From Saccharomycopsis phalli (lineage: Eukaryota; Ascomycota; Saccharomycetes; Ascoideales; Saccharomycopsidaceae), in contig CP073217.1 of the NCBI GenBank assembly GCA_020342235.1, positions 868,001-932,000 of the forward strand: a DNA stretch of 64,000 nt, given 5' to 3'. The notes under the pieces are model-generated. The model was not told the DNA's origin. It did no database searches and saw nothing but the letters and a program-made list of their open reading frames with translations. A program made the translations under genes and the position numbers. This document shows, piece after piece, positions 46,840-54,991 of the stretch; the stretch's first letter is position 1; the number at the start of each line of letters is the position of its first letter.

Positions 46840-49056
46840 ATGGACATCCAGGCAGTTGAAGTGCAAGAAGATCAAAGCACTGCTTCGACAGTCACAACCC
46901 CATCGTCGTCGGGTCCTTCTTCCCCGGTACAAACCACCATGTATCCAGTAGGGTCAGTCAGGCTCCTCTGGGCAAAAACCAAGGTGTATGTGCACCCCAG
47001 CAACAAAAAGGCAGACAATAGACCAGGGATTTTGTCGCTCTGCAAGGAGCACAACAGCACAAACAAGGAAATATTTGTCTCGTGGACCCCCGAGTACTTG
47101 ATGGACTCGGAGGAACTAGACAAGTTCACCCAATGCGACATCCAAGCAGGCGAAGATCCAAGCCCAGTGTTTATTAAAAAGTCGACCATCGAGGCGTTTG
47201 GCGACTTTGCGTTCTCAATCCGCATCTCCAGCATCTATTCGATCCAATCGCGAACCCCGAATCTTGGCTGGTGGTGGGGATCAGTGGTCATCCACTCCAG
47301 ATCGGATCTGGAACGACTTCCCGTGCTTTTCTTCCATGACGACGAGTCGGCAAGCACCCGTCGGCAGCAGAGTCAAAAGAACCGCGACTTTGATCCGTTC
47401 TCATCCAATCCCAGCGGACTTTTCTATGGCGGAGACCAGTTTTTCGACGCATTGAAGCGGTACTGCGTGGTGGAAAAGTCCAGCTTGGAGTCGTCCATGT
47501 ACTTGATCAACCCGGACTCGGACGATCTCCGGGCATTTGCACCGACCAACGTCGTCGAGGCCAAGAAAACAAATCCCGGCGAACAATTGAACAAGATCAT
47601 CAACGGAGCAAAGTGGACGTTCTTGGAATCCTTGGCCAAGATCTCGCAGTTGACGAAATCCAACGTCACCCAGGTGATCAACGAGTCGCCCGCACCGGTA
47701 AAGAAGTTGTTGAGCCGACCAGAGGTCCGGCGCATCAACGACGACTTTGATACCGCGCACGTGTACTTGGCAAAGTGGGCACTCAGCATCCAGGAAGAGG
47801 CCGAGAAGAACAAGAAAAAGTACATTGTCGACGACAGCTACCGTCGCTTGCTCAATGATGAGTTGGGCATCACTTCTCTCGACGCATTGAGCCCGTTGGA
47901 GCTCGAAAAGGCCCAGCGGCGCAAGGAAATCTCCAAGGTCGAGTGGGAATCCTTCTTTGACCACTCGGGCAGGCTCTCATTGACAGTGAGCGAGGTCAAA
48001 GAGCGCGTGTTCCACGGTGGAGTGTCACCAACAATTCGTCCCGAGGCCTGGTTGTTTCTCTTGGGAATATACCCGTGGGACAGTGCGGCACACGAGCGAA
48101 AACATATTTTGCAGACTCTAGCAGCCGACTACGACGTGTACTACAAGCAGTGGGAAGGAGACGAAGATCTACACCACGATGCGTACTGGAAGGACCAGAA
48201 GTCTCGCATAGAGAAGGATGTGAACCGAAACGATCGCAATGTACATCTTTACCAGGACACCGAGCCAGAAAATCCAGATACCCCAGACGTGTCCAAAATC
48301 AAAAACGTGCACTTGTGCAATCTCAGAGAGATTCTCCTCACATACAACCAGTACAACCCGAACTTGGGCTACGTACAAGGCATGTGCGACTTGCTTTCCG
48401 TGGTGTACTTTGTGTTCCAAGACAAGGTCCTTGCGTTTTGGTGCTTTACCAAATTCATGGAGAGAATGGAGCGTAACTTTCTCCGAGATCAAAGCGGCAT
48501 GCGGACCCAGATGGAGACGTTGAACCTGTTGGTGTCGCTCATGCTCCCAAACTTGTTCTTGCACTTGGAAAAGTGCGACTCAATCAATCTCTTCTTCTTC
48601 TTCCGCATGCTTCTCGTGTGGTTCAAGCGCGAGTTTGACTTTGACGACGTCATCCGTCTCTGGGAAGTCTTTTGGACCGACTACTACAGCCTGCAGTTCC
48701 ACTTGTTTTTCGCGTTGGCCATCCTCTCCAAGCATGAGAAGGTCATTACACAGCACTTGTCGCGGTTCGATGAGGTCCTCAAGTACATGAATGACTTGAG
48801 TTTGACCATGGACAAGGAGGACTTGTTGGTGCGCGCAGAGTTGCTATTTTTGCGCTTCAACAAGATGGTGGAGATCATCGACAGGGGCACATTGAATGAC
48901 AAGCTAAACCAGCTTCGAATCCAGGCGATTGCCAACAAGAAGGAAACGTCCTTGCCGCAGGCATATGAAATCACTGATGAGCTCCGGCAGTTGCTCAGTA
49001 AGGAGATTGTTGTTCAGAAGGAGAAGCCGCGGCAGGAGGATGAGCCAACCACATGA
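46840..49056 (+). CDS. GYP7: Rab GTPase-activating protein, Gyp7 type (TBC domain)
   Basis: A 738-residue TBC-domain RabGAP; yeast Gyp7 acts on Ypt7 at the vacuole. The N-terminal part (about 25-220) has the Gyp7-specific PH-like region (RLLWAKTKVYVHPS, RTPNLGWWWGSVVIHS). The TBC domain (about 385-640) starts GVSPTIRPEAWLFLLGIYPW. It has the arginine-finger region IEKDVNRNDRN (about 463) and the glutamine-finger motif YVQGM (about 510). It continues through FFFFRMLLVWFKREFDFDDV and LWEVFW. All key catalytic residues are present. The protein ends in a charged tail. Confidence 0.93.
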   Translation: MDIQAVEVQEDQSTASTVTTPSSSGPSSPVQTTMYPVGSVRLLWAKTKVYVHPSNKKADNRPGILSLCKEHNSTNKEIFVSWTPEYLMDSEELDKFTQCDIQAGEDPSPVFIKKSTIEAFGDFAFSIRISSIYSIQSRTPNLGWWWGSVVIHSRSDLERLPVLFFHDDESASTRRQQSQKNRDFDPFSSNPSGLFYGGDQFFDALKRYCVVEKSSLESSMYLINPDSDDLRAFAPTNVVEAKKTNPGEQLNKIINGAKWTFLESLAKISQLTKSNVTQVINESPAPVKKLLSRPEVRRINDDFDTAHVYLAKWALSIQEEAEKNKKKYIVDDSYRRLLNDELGITSLDALSPLELEKAQRRKEISKVEWESFFDHSGRLSLTVSEVKERVFHGGVSPTIRPEAWLFLLGIYPWDSAAHERKHILQTLAADYDVYYKQWEGDEDLHHDAYWKDQKSRIEKDVNRNDRNVHLYQDTEPENPDTPDVSKIKNVHLCNLREILLTYNQYNPNLGYVQGMCDLLSVVYFVFQDKVLAFWCFTKFMERMERNFLRDQSGMRTQMETLNLLVSLMLPNLFLHLEKCDSINLFFFFRMLLVWFKREFDFDDVIRLWEVFWTDYYSLQFHLFFALAILSKHEKVITQHLSRFDEVLKYMNDLSLTMDKEDLLVRAELLFLRFNKMVEIIDRGTLNDKLNQLRIQAIANKKETSLPQAYEITDELRQLLSKEIVVQKEKPRQEDEPTT

Positions 49057-49936
49057 TTTAGTGTATCCCCATGGGTACTCAATATATAGCGTGGGATTTT
49101 GTATAAGCATCTAGTGAAGTTTGAGTATTTGGACGTTGGCCAAGTCGATCACCACTAGCCATTTGAATCCGATTATATACTTGTTAATATATATCATTAC
49201 AGTGTGTAGTACAGCTATTTTTATTTGAAGTCCTGTGCCTTTGACTGTAAAAAGAGTGTTTACTTTTGATACTATCATCATACGAACACCAAGTACGTCA
49301 CTATTTGGTCTGTTCAATTTTCTTGACAATGGTAATGGTCCAGTTAGATATTTTCATTTTACGACATTCTTATCTTTTCATAACTTCTTTTTGATCCAAT
49401 CTTCTGTCACAATGGTGATGGTCTAGTCAATGTGCCATGTGCCAGAAACTCCCGCAGCATGGCCTCATTATATTACATGATGAATTACAATAATGAGGAT
49501 CCATTTTAAAGACAAATATTCCTCAATAATAAGATCTTGAGTGTAGCAATTGCAGGTGTATTTTAGTATTCACCTGGATCTCTGAACATGACGTACGTTT
49601 GACGTGTATCTAGATATGCCGATTAGATCATTAGATTGACTTTAAATTGATGAGCTGATTGGTGTAATTGATGAAGATTTATAACTGATGAGGGTAATTA
49701 AGTAATTGATAAATGAGCATGAGTGACTAACCACTAGATCCCACCCGATGCTGATCACTATATCCATCAATGCTGATCACTATATCCATCAATGCTGATC
49801 ACTATATCCATCAATACTGATCACTATATCCATAAATACTGATCACTATATCCATCAATATTGACCTACTATACTACAGTCTGACATGATCTGGTAGCCC
49901 TGTACAGTCGCTTTATTACAGTATGTATAAATCAGG
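49057..49936. repeat. Intergenic region with a 22-bp minisatellite
   Basis: At 49749-49860 about five copies of TGCTGATCACTATATCCATC plus AA occur, the first three perfect. The rest of the 880 bp holds no visible gene. Confidence 0.85.
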
Positions 49937-51059
49937 TTATATAGCTCCGCTCAACAATGCGTCAATGGCGCCCTGGACACTCCCACCGCTTCTTCGCAAG
50001 GCTGTGACGTTTCTATCAAAGTCTGTAAACCCCATCTCGTTCAACTGCAAGAGTTGCAGCTCGTAGCGCTCCTCTGGCGGCCGGGTATCAGCAGGAGCCG
50101 CACCCCCACCATTGCCTGCGCCAAGCATACCAGCGAGCAGCAGCAAGTTTAGTGGGTTTTGTGTAAAAGGCGCAGCGCCCCCAGGGAACATTGCCGCAAA
50201 AGGATTGGCGTCGGCCTCGGATGGTGCGGCTGAGGCGTTGGCTTGCTGCGAGTTGGTCTGCAGGTTGGCCTGCTGCGGGTTGGCGGTTGCCAGGGTGGCC
50301 GACGTCGCGCCAAACGGCCCGGCACCGCCAAACGGCCCGGCGCCTCCAAACGCACCACCAGCGCCAAACGCACCACCAGCACCCATGCTGCGCTGCAACT
50401 CCATCATTTGCCGTAAACTGTTTGGATCTGTCATCATTTGTCTAAACATTGGACTCTGGAACAACTCCCGCGCCTGTGGACCCATGGACCGGAGCATTGG
50501 ATTCTGGCTGATGACAGTGTCAAGCATCTGTGGGTTGTTCAAGAAGTTGTTCATCATCTCCTGGAACGCCGGCGACTGCATCATCTCCGCCAACTGCTCC
50601 TCGTTCGGCGGACCGCCCCCCAAGCCGCCGTCCGGCCCGAACATGTCGGCGCTCGGCAAGTTCAAGCCGTAGCCTGCGTAGCGTGCGCCGGTAAGCCCTG
50701 CCAACGGATCGTTGGCGTTGATACCTGCGGCGATATTGTTGGGGATTGCGTCGGCGGTGGCTGGTGCGCTTGGTGCGGCCGGCGTCTTTTTCGCGGATTT
50801 CACAAGGTGGATGCTGTGTCCGTCCTTGACCTTGTAGGACTCCAAGGTCTCAGAATCCTTCAACACCCGGCCGGAGTAGATCAAGCGCTGCTCATTGTGA
50901 GGCACGTTTGCCTCTTGTTCCACGAGCTTCTTGAACTCGGCCACGGTGCTGGAGGTATCGGAAGAGACTTCGTACTTTTTATCACCAGCAGATCTGCCGT
51001 TAGAAAGCACCACAACCGCGGGGATTTACTTACTTGATTTGTATCTTAATAACTGCCAT
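49937..51059 (-). CDS. DSK2: Ubiquilin-family shuttle factor, two exons
   Basis: Exon 1 is 51059-51034 (26 nt, MAVIKIQI) and exon 2 is 50993-49937. The 40-nt intron (50994-51033) has GTAAGT, TTCTAAC and GCAG. The 360-residue product carries an N-terminal ubiquitin-like domain (about 1-75; EANVPHNEQRLIYSGRVLKD, DGHSIHLVKS), which is complete only with exon 1. STI1-like Met/Gln-rich repeats follow (about 140-230; NPQMLDTVISQNPML), then an Ala/Gly/Asn-rich linker and a C-terminal UBA domain (about 315-360; LNEMGFTDFDRN). Dsk2 brings ubiquitinated proteins to the proteasome. The second exon alone begins inside the ubiquitin-like fold with no ATG at the right place, supporting the intron. Confidence 0.94.
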
Positions 51060-51109
51060 GCTCTACGGTTTGGGGTGGTTGGCTACGAAAATCACAGGCC
51101 CCAGACCGT

Positions 51110-51121
51110 TTACCCGGGTAA
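51110..51121. promoter_or_regulatory. Palindromic double Reb1-type site between DSK2 and SNX3
   Basis: TTACCCGGGTAA is two overlapping, opposed Reb1-type sites. It lies 51 bp upstream of the DSK2 start and 31 bp past the SNX3 stop, so it probably serves DSK2 and insulates it from readthrough. Reb1 is known to promote transcription termination as well as nucleosome depletion; the role here is inference. Confidence 0.65.
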
Positions 51122-51152
51122 CCGCGCACTACACATTGCGTACTTTGATCAT

Positions 51153-51647
51153 TTATATCCACCGGTGCTTGTCCCACATTGGGTCCTGGATAAAGCTCGT
51201 TAACAACTTGCTGTTGCTCGTCTGGAGCAACGGATGGCCGGCGACTACCGTTAGAAACTTTTCGAGTCCCTCGCGACGCGACTCAATCTCGATATCGTCA
51301 AACCGGTTCTTTGACAAAAAGAGCTTCCCCGGTAACGGAGGTATCACCACCCGCGTGGTCTCGGTCTGGAGCGCCACGCGAAACGACTCAAAGTCAGAGT
51401 ACCGGCGCCGGACGCGCGACGTGCGTTTTTTGAACGCAGGGATGTTGGTGCGGCACACAATCTCGTAGTCGGTGAACATGCTCCTGCCGTAGCCATGGGT
51501 CCGCGGATTCACGACCTCGACCTCGAGGAAGTTCTCGGGCTCGCCATATATCTCATCAAAGGTCTGCTGTTTGAATTTGGGTGCCAGCGGAGTCCGTTTC
51601 GTGGACGAGACTGTGTCCTCAAACGACTGAAACGCTCTCCCGCTCAT
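51153..51647 (-). CDS. SNX3: Sorting nexin 3 / Grd19 (PX domain)
   Basis: A 164-residue protein consisting mainly of a PX domain that binds phosphatidylinositol 3-phosphate on endosomes. [21 protein letters not shown] is at about 31-51. [11 protein letters not shown] (about 83-93), the Pro-loop IPPLPGK (about 106) and [10 protein letters not shown] (about 127-136) form the lipid pocket. Arg and Tyr in RRRYSDF and the second Arg in RREG are all kept. Snx3/Grd19 guides retrieval of cargo from prevacuolar endosomes with retromer. Length matches the family (yeast Grd19 162 residues by memory). Five Reb1-type sites lie upstream. Confidence 0.95.
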   Translation of the reverse strand: MSGRAFQSFEDTVSSTKRTPLAPKFKQQTFDEIYGEPENFLEVEVVNPRTHGYGRSMFTDYEIVCRTNIPAFKKRTSRVRRRYSDFESFRVALQTETTRVVIPPLPGKLFLSKNRFDDIEIESRREGLEKFLTVVAGHPLLQTSNSKLLTSFIQDPMWDKHRWI

Positions 51648-51692
51648 GGTGTATAAGTTGAATTCCCATTAGTCACGTTACATAGATGGTGT

Positions 51693-51833
51693 TACCCGTA
51701 AGCGATGACATGTGCACGTGACTAAATAATATATTACCCGGAATTATGACGTCATAAAACAATGTACGTTACCCGGGAATGCTTTATAATCCCGTGACTG
51801 ACACATGCATTACCCGGCCACATGTATTACCCG
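51693..51833. promoter_or_regulatory. Cluster of five Reb1-type sites, SNX3-HAP5 promoter
   Basis: TTACCCG or TTACCCGG occurs at 51693, 51734, 51769, 51810 and 51827, all in the same orientation, within a 226-bp divergent promoter. Spacing is about 41, 35, 41 and 17 bp. CACGTG also occurs at 51715-51720 and TGACGTCA at 51748-51755. Such a homotypic cluster is unusual; promoters elsewhere in the window have one site. Confidence 0.7.
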
Positions 51834-51873
51834 TCCCAGAAGATATACCCTGGATTTACTCACTTGCAACTTC

Positions 51874-52644
51874 ATGAGCAACGACATTGCGTACGAGCAG
51901 CAAGAGTTATATGCCCGGCAGCAGGAACACATCACCCCCGACCAGGAGCCCGAGGCAGAACCCTTGGAGCCCATGGACATGGAGCCGCAGGAGGAGGATA
52001 ATGGTGGCGCGTTTGCAAACGTGGGGCAAGGGCTCAAGGGCCAGTACAAGCGGATGATGATGCAGTACTGGCAGGAGATCATCAACTCGATTGAGCGGGA
52101 GGAGCACGACTTCAAGAACCACCATTTGCCGCTTGCGCGGATCAAGAAGGTAATGAAGACCGACGAGGCCGTCAAGATGATTTCCGCAGAGGCCCCGATT
52201 TTGTTTGCAAAGGGCTGCGACATCTTCATCACCGAATTAACGATGCGTGCATGGATTCATGCCGAGGAAAACAAGCGACGCACGCTCCAAAAGTCTGACA
52301 TCTCGGCCGCGCTCCAAAAGTCCGACATGTTCGACTTTCTCATTGACATTGTGCCGCGGGACGAGGACAAGCCCAAGAAGCAGCCGCCCATGGGCGCCGG
52401 ATTGGATATCGCAGGGTACGCCGGGTACTACGACAAGGACAAGCAAAAGTACCAGCCGTTCTTGAACCACACTAGTGCCACCACTTTGAACTCGCTCACC
52501 AGCCAGACGCTTGCCAGCAACTCGGAGAAAAGCATGCCGGCAAACTACATCAACCAAGACATGTACGTCAAGCAGGAGGACATGAAGCAGGCGGGCGAAG
52601 GTGGCGGTGGAGGCCAGTTTGAAATTGGTAGCTACGAGTTTTGA
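51874..52644 (+). CDS. HAP5: CCAAT-binding factor subunit Hap5 (NF-YC)
   Basis: A 256-residue subunit of the Hap2/3/4/5 activator of respiratory genes. The histone-fold domain spans about 65-155. It starts MMMQYWQEIINSIE and has HHLPLARIKKVMKTDEAVKMISAEAP, ILFAKGCDIFITELTMRAW and LQKSDISAALQKSDMFDFLIDIVPR, all NF-YC hallmarks. An acidic, Pro/Glu-rich N-terminus and a Gln/Ser/Asn-rich tail flank it. An in-frame ATG at 51805 lies within the Reb1 cluster and gives an unlikely N-terminus, so the ATG at 51874 is chosen. Confidence 0.95.
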   Translation: MSNDIAYEQQELYARQQEHITPDQEPEAEPLEPMDMEPQEEDNGGAFANVGQGLKGQYKRMMMQYWQEIINSIEREEHDFKNHHLPLARIKKVMKTDEAVKMISAEAPILFAKGCDIFITELTMRAWIHAEENKRRTLQKSDISAALQKSDMFDFLIDIVPRDEDKPKKQPPMGAGLDIAGYAGYYDKDKQKYQPFLNHTSATTLNSLTSQTLASNSEKSMPANYINQDMYVKQEDMKQAGEGGGGGQFEIGSYEF

Positions 52645-52682
52645 CAATGTACATTATGACTATTTTATATATTTTCGTAACC

Positions 52683-53318
52683 TCATGACTGCATGTATTC
52701 CAAGCACTCCACCAAGTGGGAGATTGTCTCCTGGCATGTCCCCTGGTAGCTGGGCCCTGGCCGGCCTGGACCCGTGATCTCGGCCTGACCCCGGACTGGG
52801 ATCTCGGCCCGGCTCACCCCACTGGCGTCCACCAACACAAGTCGCTCCATGGGGTACACCGCGCCTCCTAGCGGATCAAGCACTTTAAAGTACCGCGCAA
52901 TCACGCCCCGGTCGTCGCTCACCACAGGGAACGAGTACTCGTTTTCCTTCACATTGGCACTCACCCCCAACACTTGACAATGGTATTTGCTCACCAACTC
53001 CTGGTAGCACAGATCCAAGCCGGCCATGTACGGCTGGCTCACCACACCAAAGAACACAAGCAACACGGGCGTCGGCTCTGCCATCACAAACTCAAGACTC
53101 AAGTCAATGGCATACGGCTCGCTGGCACCGCCTTCAAAGAAGGCCATGGAAAACGGAACGTTGCGTGCCTGGAAAAACTCAAGCAACCCGTCAATGCTCT
53201 GCGGCTCTTTCCGATCATGGCGGCTCATCAACTCTGGTTTGCTGACATACCGGTTGCTCTTGTGTCGCTTAGATACAATCACGTACTGCGAGTTCCCAAG
53301 TACAGCACCCCTTTTCAT
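52683..53318 (-). CDS. Peroxiredoxin-like (AhpC/TSA fold) protein without peroxidatic Cys
   Basis: A 211-residue protein. Residues about 60-190 follow the peroxiredoxin/AhpC-TSA order: PVLLVFFGVVSQPYMAGLDL, then QVLGVSANVKENEYSFPVVSDDRG and VIARYFKVLDPLGG with LVLVDASGV. The position of the catalytic T-P-V-C-T motif reads QPYMA (95-99), so the peroxidatic Cys is gone; a Cys at 104 is not in the usual place. It is therefore probably not a normal peroxidase. The frame is open upstream to 53420 without ATG; the first ATG is at 53318. A first exon cannot be excluded. It is convergent with HAP5, with only 38 bp between stops. Confidence 0.65.
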   Translation of the reverse strand: MKRGAVLGNSQYVIVSKRHKSNRYVSKPELMSRHDRKEPQSIDGLLEFFQARNVPFSMAFFEGGASEPYAIDLSLEFVMAEPTPVLLVFFGVVSQPYMAGLDLCYQELVSKYHCQVLGVSANVKENEYSFPVVSDDRGVIARYFKVLDPLGGAVYPMERLVLVDASGVSRAEIPVRGQAEITGPGRPGPSYQGTCQETISHLVECLEYMQS

Positions 53319-53562
53319 CACGGAAAACAGAAGTTGCAGAGGGCAATTTTTTATACCGCCATTTTCTCCAGTGGTATATGCATGCCACAAACAGGAAAAC
53401 CAGCCTGCCCGTTTACCCACATTACGCCTCGTTACCCCCCATAAATAAACACGCCAAACAACCTAAACCACAATTTAAAATTTCCCATTACATACTCCCA
53501 AGCAAAAATTCACAATCTATATTTATAAATGGGCGCACGTGATATTTAGACTCGATATCTTA

Positions 53563-53570
53563 CCGGGTAA
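53563..53570. promoter_or_regulatory. Reb1-type site upstream of the small spliced gene
   Basis: CCGGGTAA, 43 bp before the ATG at 53614. The divergent peroxiredoxin-like gene starts 245 bp to the left. Confidence 0.6.
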
Positions 53571-53613
53571 CACACCGTATTCCACACAGCACCCTGTCCC
53601 TGTTGATTTGGCC

Positions 53614-53899
53614 ATGCATAGGCCGAATAGTATTGAAGAGTTTCTATACCAGCTTGTAAGTCAATCAGTAATATATGTTTATTTTCTGACGTTAGTTGAT
53701 CAACTCAAAGCTGTTTAACAAGTTTGTTAGAAGAGTGTACTGCAAAATTAACCGTGTTCCTTACCATCATTTTGAACCGGAATTGCTCAAGAGAACAAAC
53801 TACATGCTTTACCAGCCTACGACACTTCATAAAGTTCGGGCGTTTCGATATTTATTTTTTGATGAGTTGAAGCGGAGTTTTGGTATAAAGAGGAATTAA
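53614..53899 (+). CDS. Small spliced gene of unknown function, 81 residues
   Basis: Exon 1 is 53614-53655 (MHRPNSIEEFLYQL), the intron is 53656-53695 (40 nt, GTAAGT, CTGAC, GTTAG) and exon 2 is 53696-53899. The product is small and strongly basic, with Arg, Lys, Tyr and Phe throughout (LFNKFVRRVYCKINRVP, TTLHKVRAFRYLFFDELKRSF). This composition is typical of small mitochondrial proteins such as LYR-type or assembly factors, but no signature was matched. Exon 2 has no ATG at its start. The splice signals and the continuous helical pattern across the junction support the model. Confidence 0.7.
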
Positions 53900-54991
53900 G
53901 GGTGGTATGAAGAGTGGCTTGACTGGCGAGTTGCTGAGGTTACTCTGACGTACTATGAGGTTACTGTGAAGTTGCTCTGCAATTACTCTGATGTTATTCT
54001 GAAATTACTCTGGAGTCACTATGAAATTACTATAAAGCTACTATAAAGTTACTCTGAAATCACGATAAAGTTAAACAACTCAAGTACTTGAGTAGCTTGA
54101 TCATACATTCAGAGTAACCATTTTAATCAACTGACAAAACCACCAGATAGCATATCTTTGACGATATTACTAATGAAACTTACTTATATTACAAAACTAT
54201 GTAATCAAATAAAAACACCATGGACTGCATGAATACATTGGCTCAATTACAAGCGTTCATGGGATTATTTAAAAGGCAGAAATGTCATTCACAAATTGAT
54301 TGCACACATGGCTCGGTGAATAATATACTTAGTAGTTTAAAGACAACAGTCCGAGCCGGCAATGATATTTGAATACTTCAACTCATTACGTTACATGGTG
54401 ATAAAAAGAAAATTAAAAAGGCGAGGAAGATTCAGAAGCTCAATGACAATATAAAGAGTAACGATTAAATACAGTATTCGCACGATGGACTATTGTTCTC
54501 ACGATGGAATATTGTTCTCACGATGGACTATTGTATGACGTACTATTGTTCTCAGGTCATGGCTTGTGAGAAATAAGATTTCTGCACATCAACCAAATCT
54601 CAGAGATCATTCATACCAAAGACAATAAACTTCAATTCTTTATATTATACACTGCTACGTTTTTGTCTTATTTGAGGCTCCAAATATAATTCTAATAGAT
54701 ACGCTTCTATGGTTGTAATATCTGGCATCAGTGTCAGATTGAGAAACCAGTTTAAATAATTAGTATAAATTAAATGGGACTAGGGAAAATAATAAATTAG
54801 TATATTAGTGGGTAAAAATGGTAAATTAGTGGATAAAGTAGCAAAATCAAGAAATGGTAAAATAGTGAATAGAGTGGCAAATTAGAAAAGAAAATAAAAC
54901 TAGTCCAACTGTCATCTCGCAAACCACTTCAATAAATAACAATATAAACATTCTATGAGCAACAGAACATAACAACCTAATTACATGCGAG
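53900..54991. repeat. Intergenic region with two degenerate repeats
   Basis: At 53935-54065 irregular 12-14-bp units like GTTACTCTGAAA recur. At 54478-54545 three to four copies of CTCACGATGGACTATTGTT occur. The remaining AT-rich sequence shows no gene. Confidence 0.75.

Noticed and set aside
51805-51873. Upstream in-frame ATG extending HAP5 by 23 residues
   Set aside because: The stretch consists of Reb1-type promoter sites, and the added residues do not resemble NF-YC proteins.
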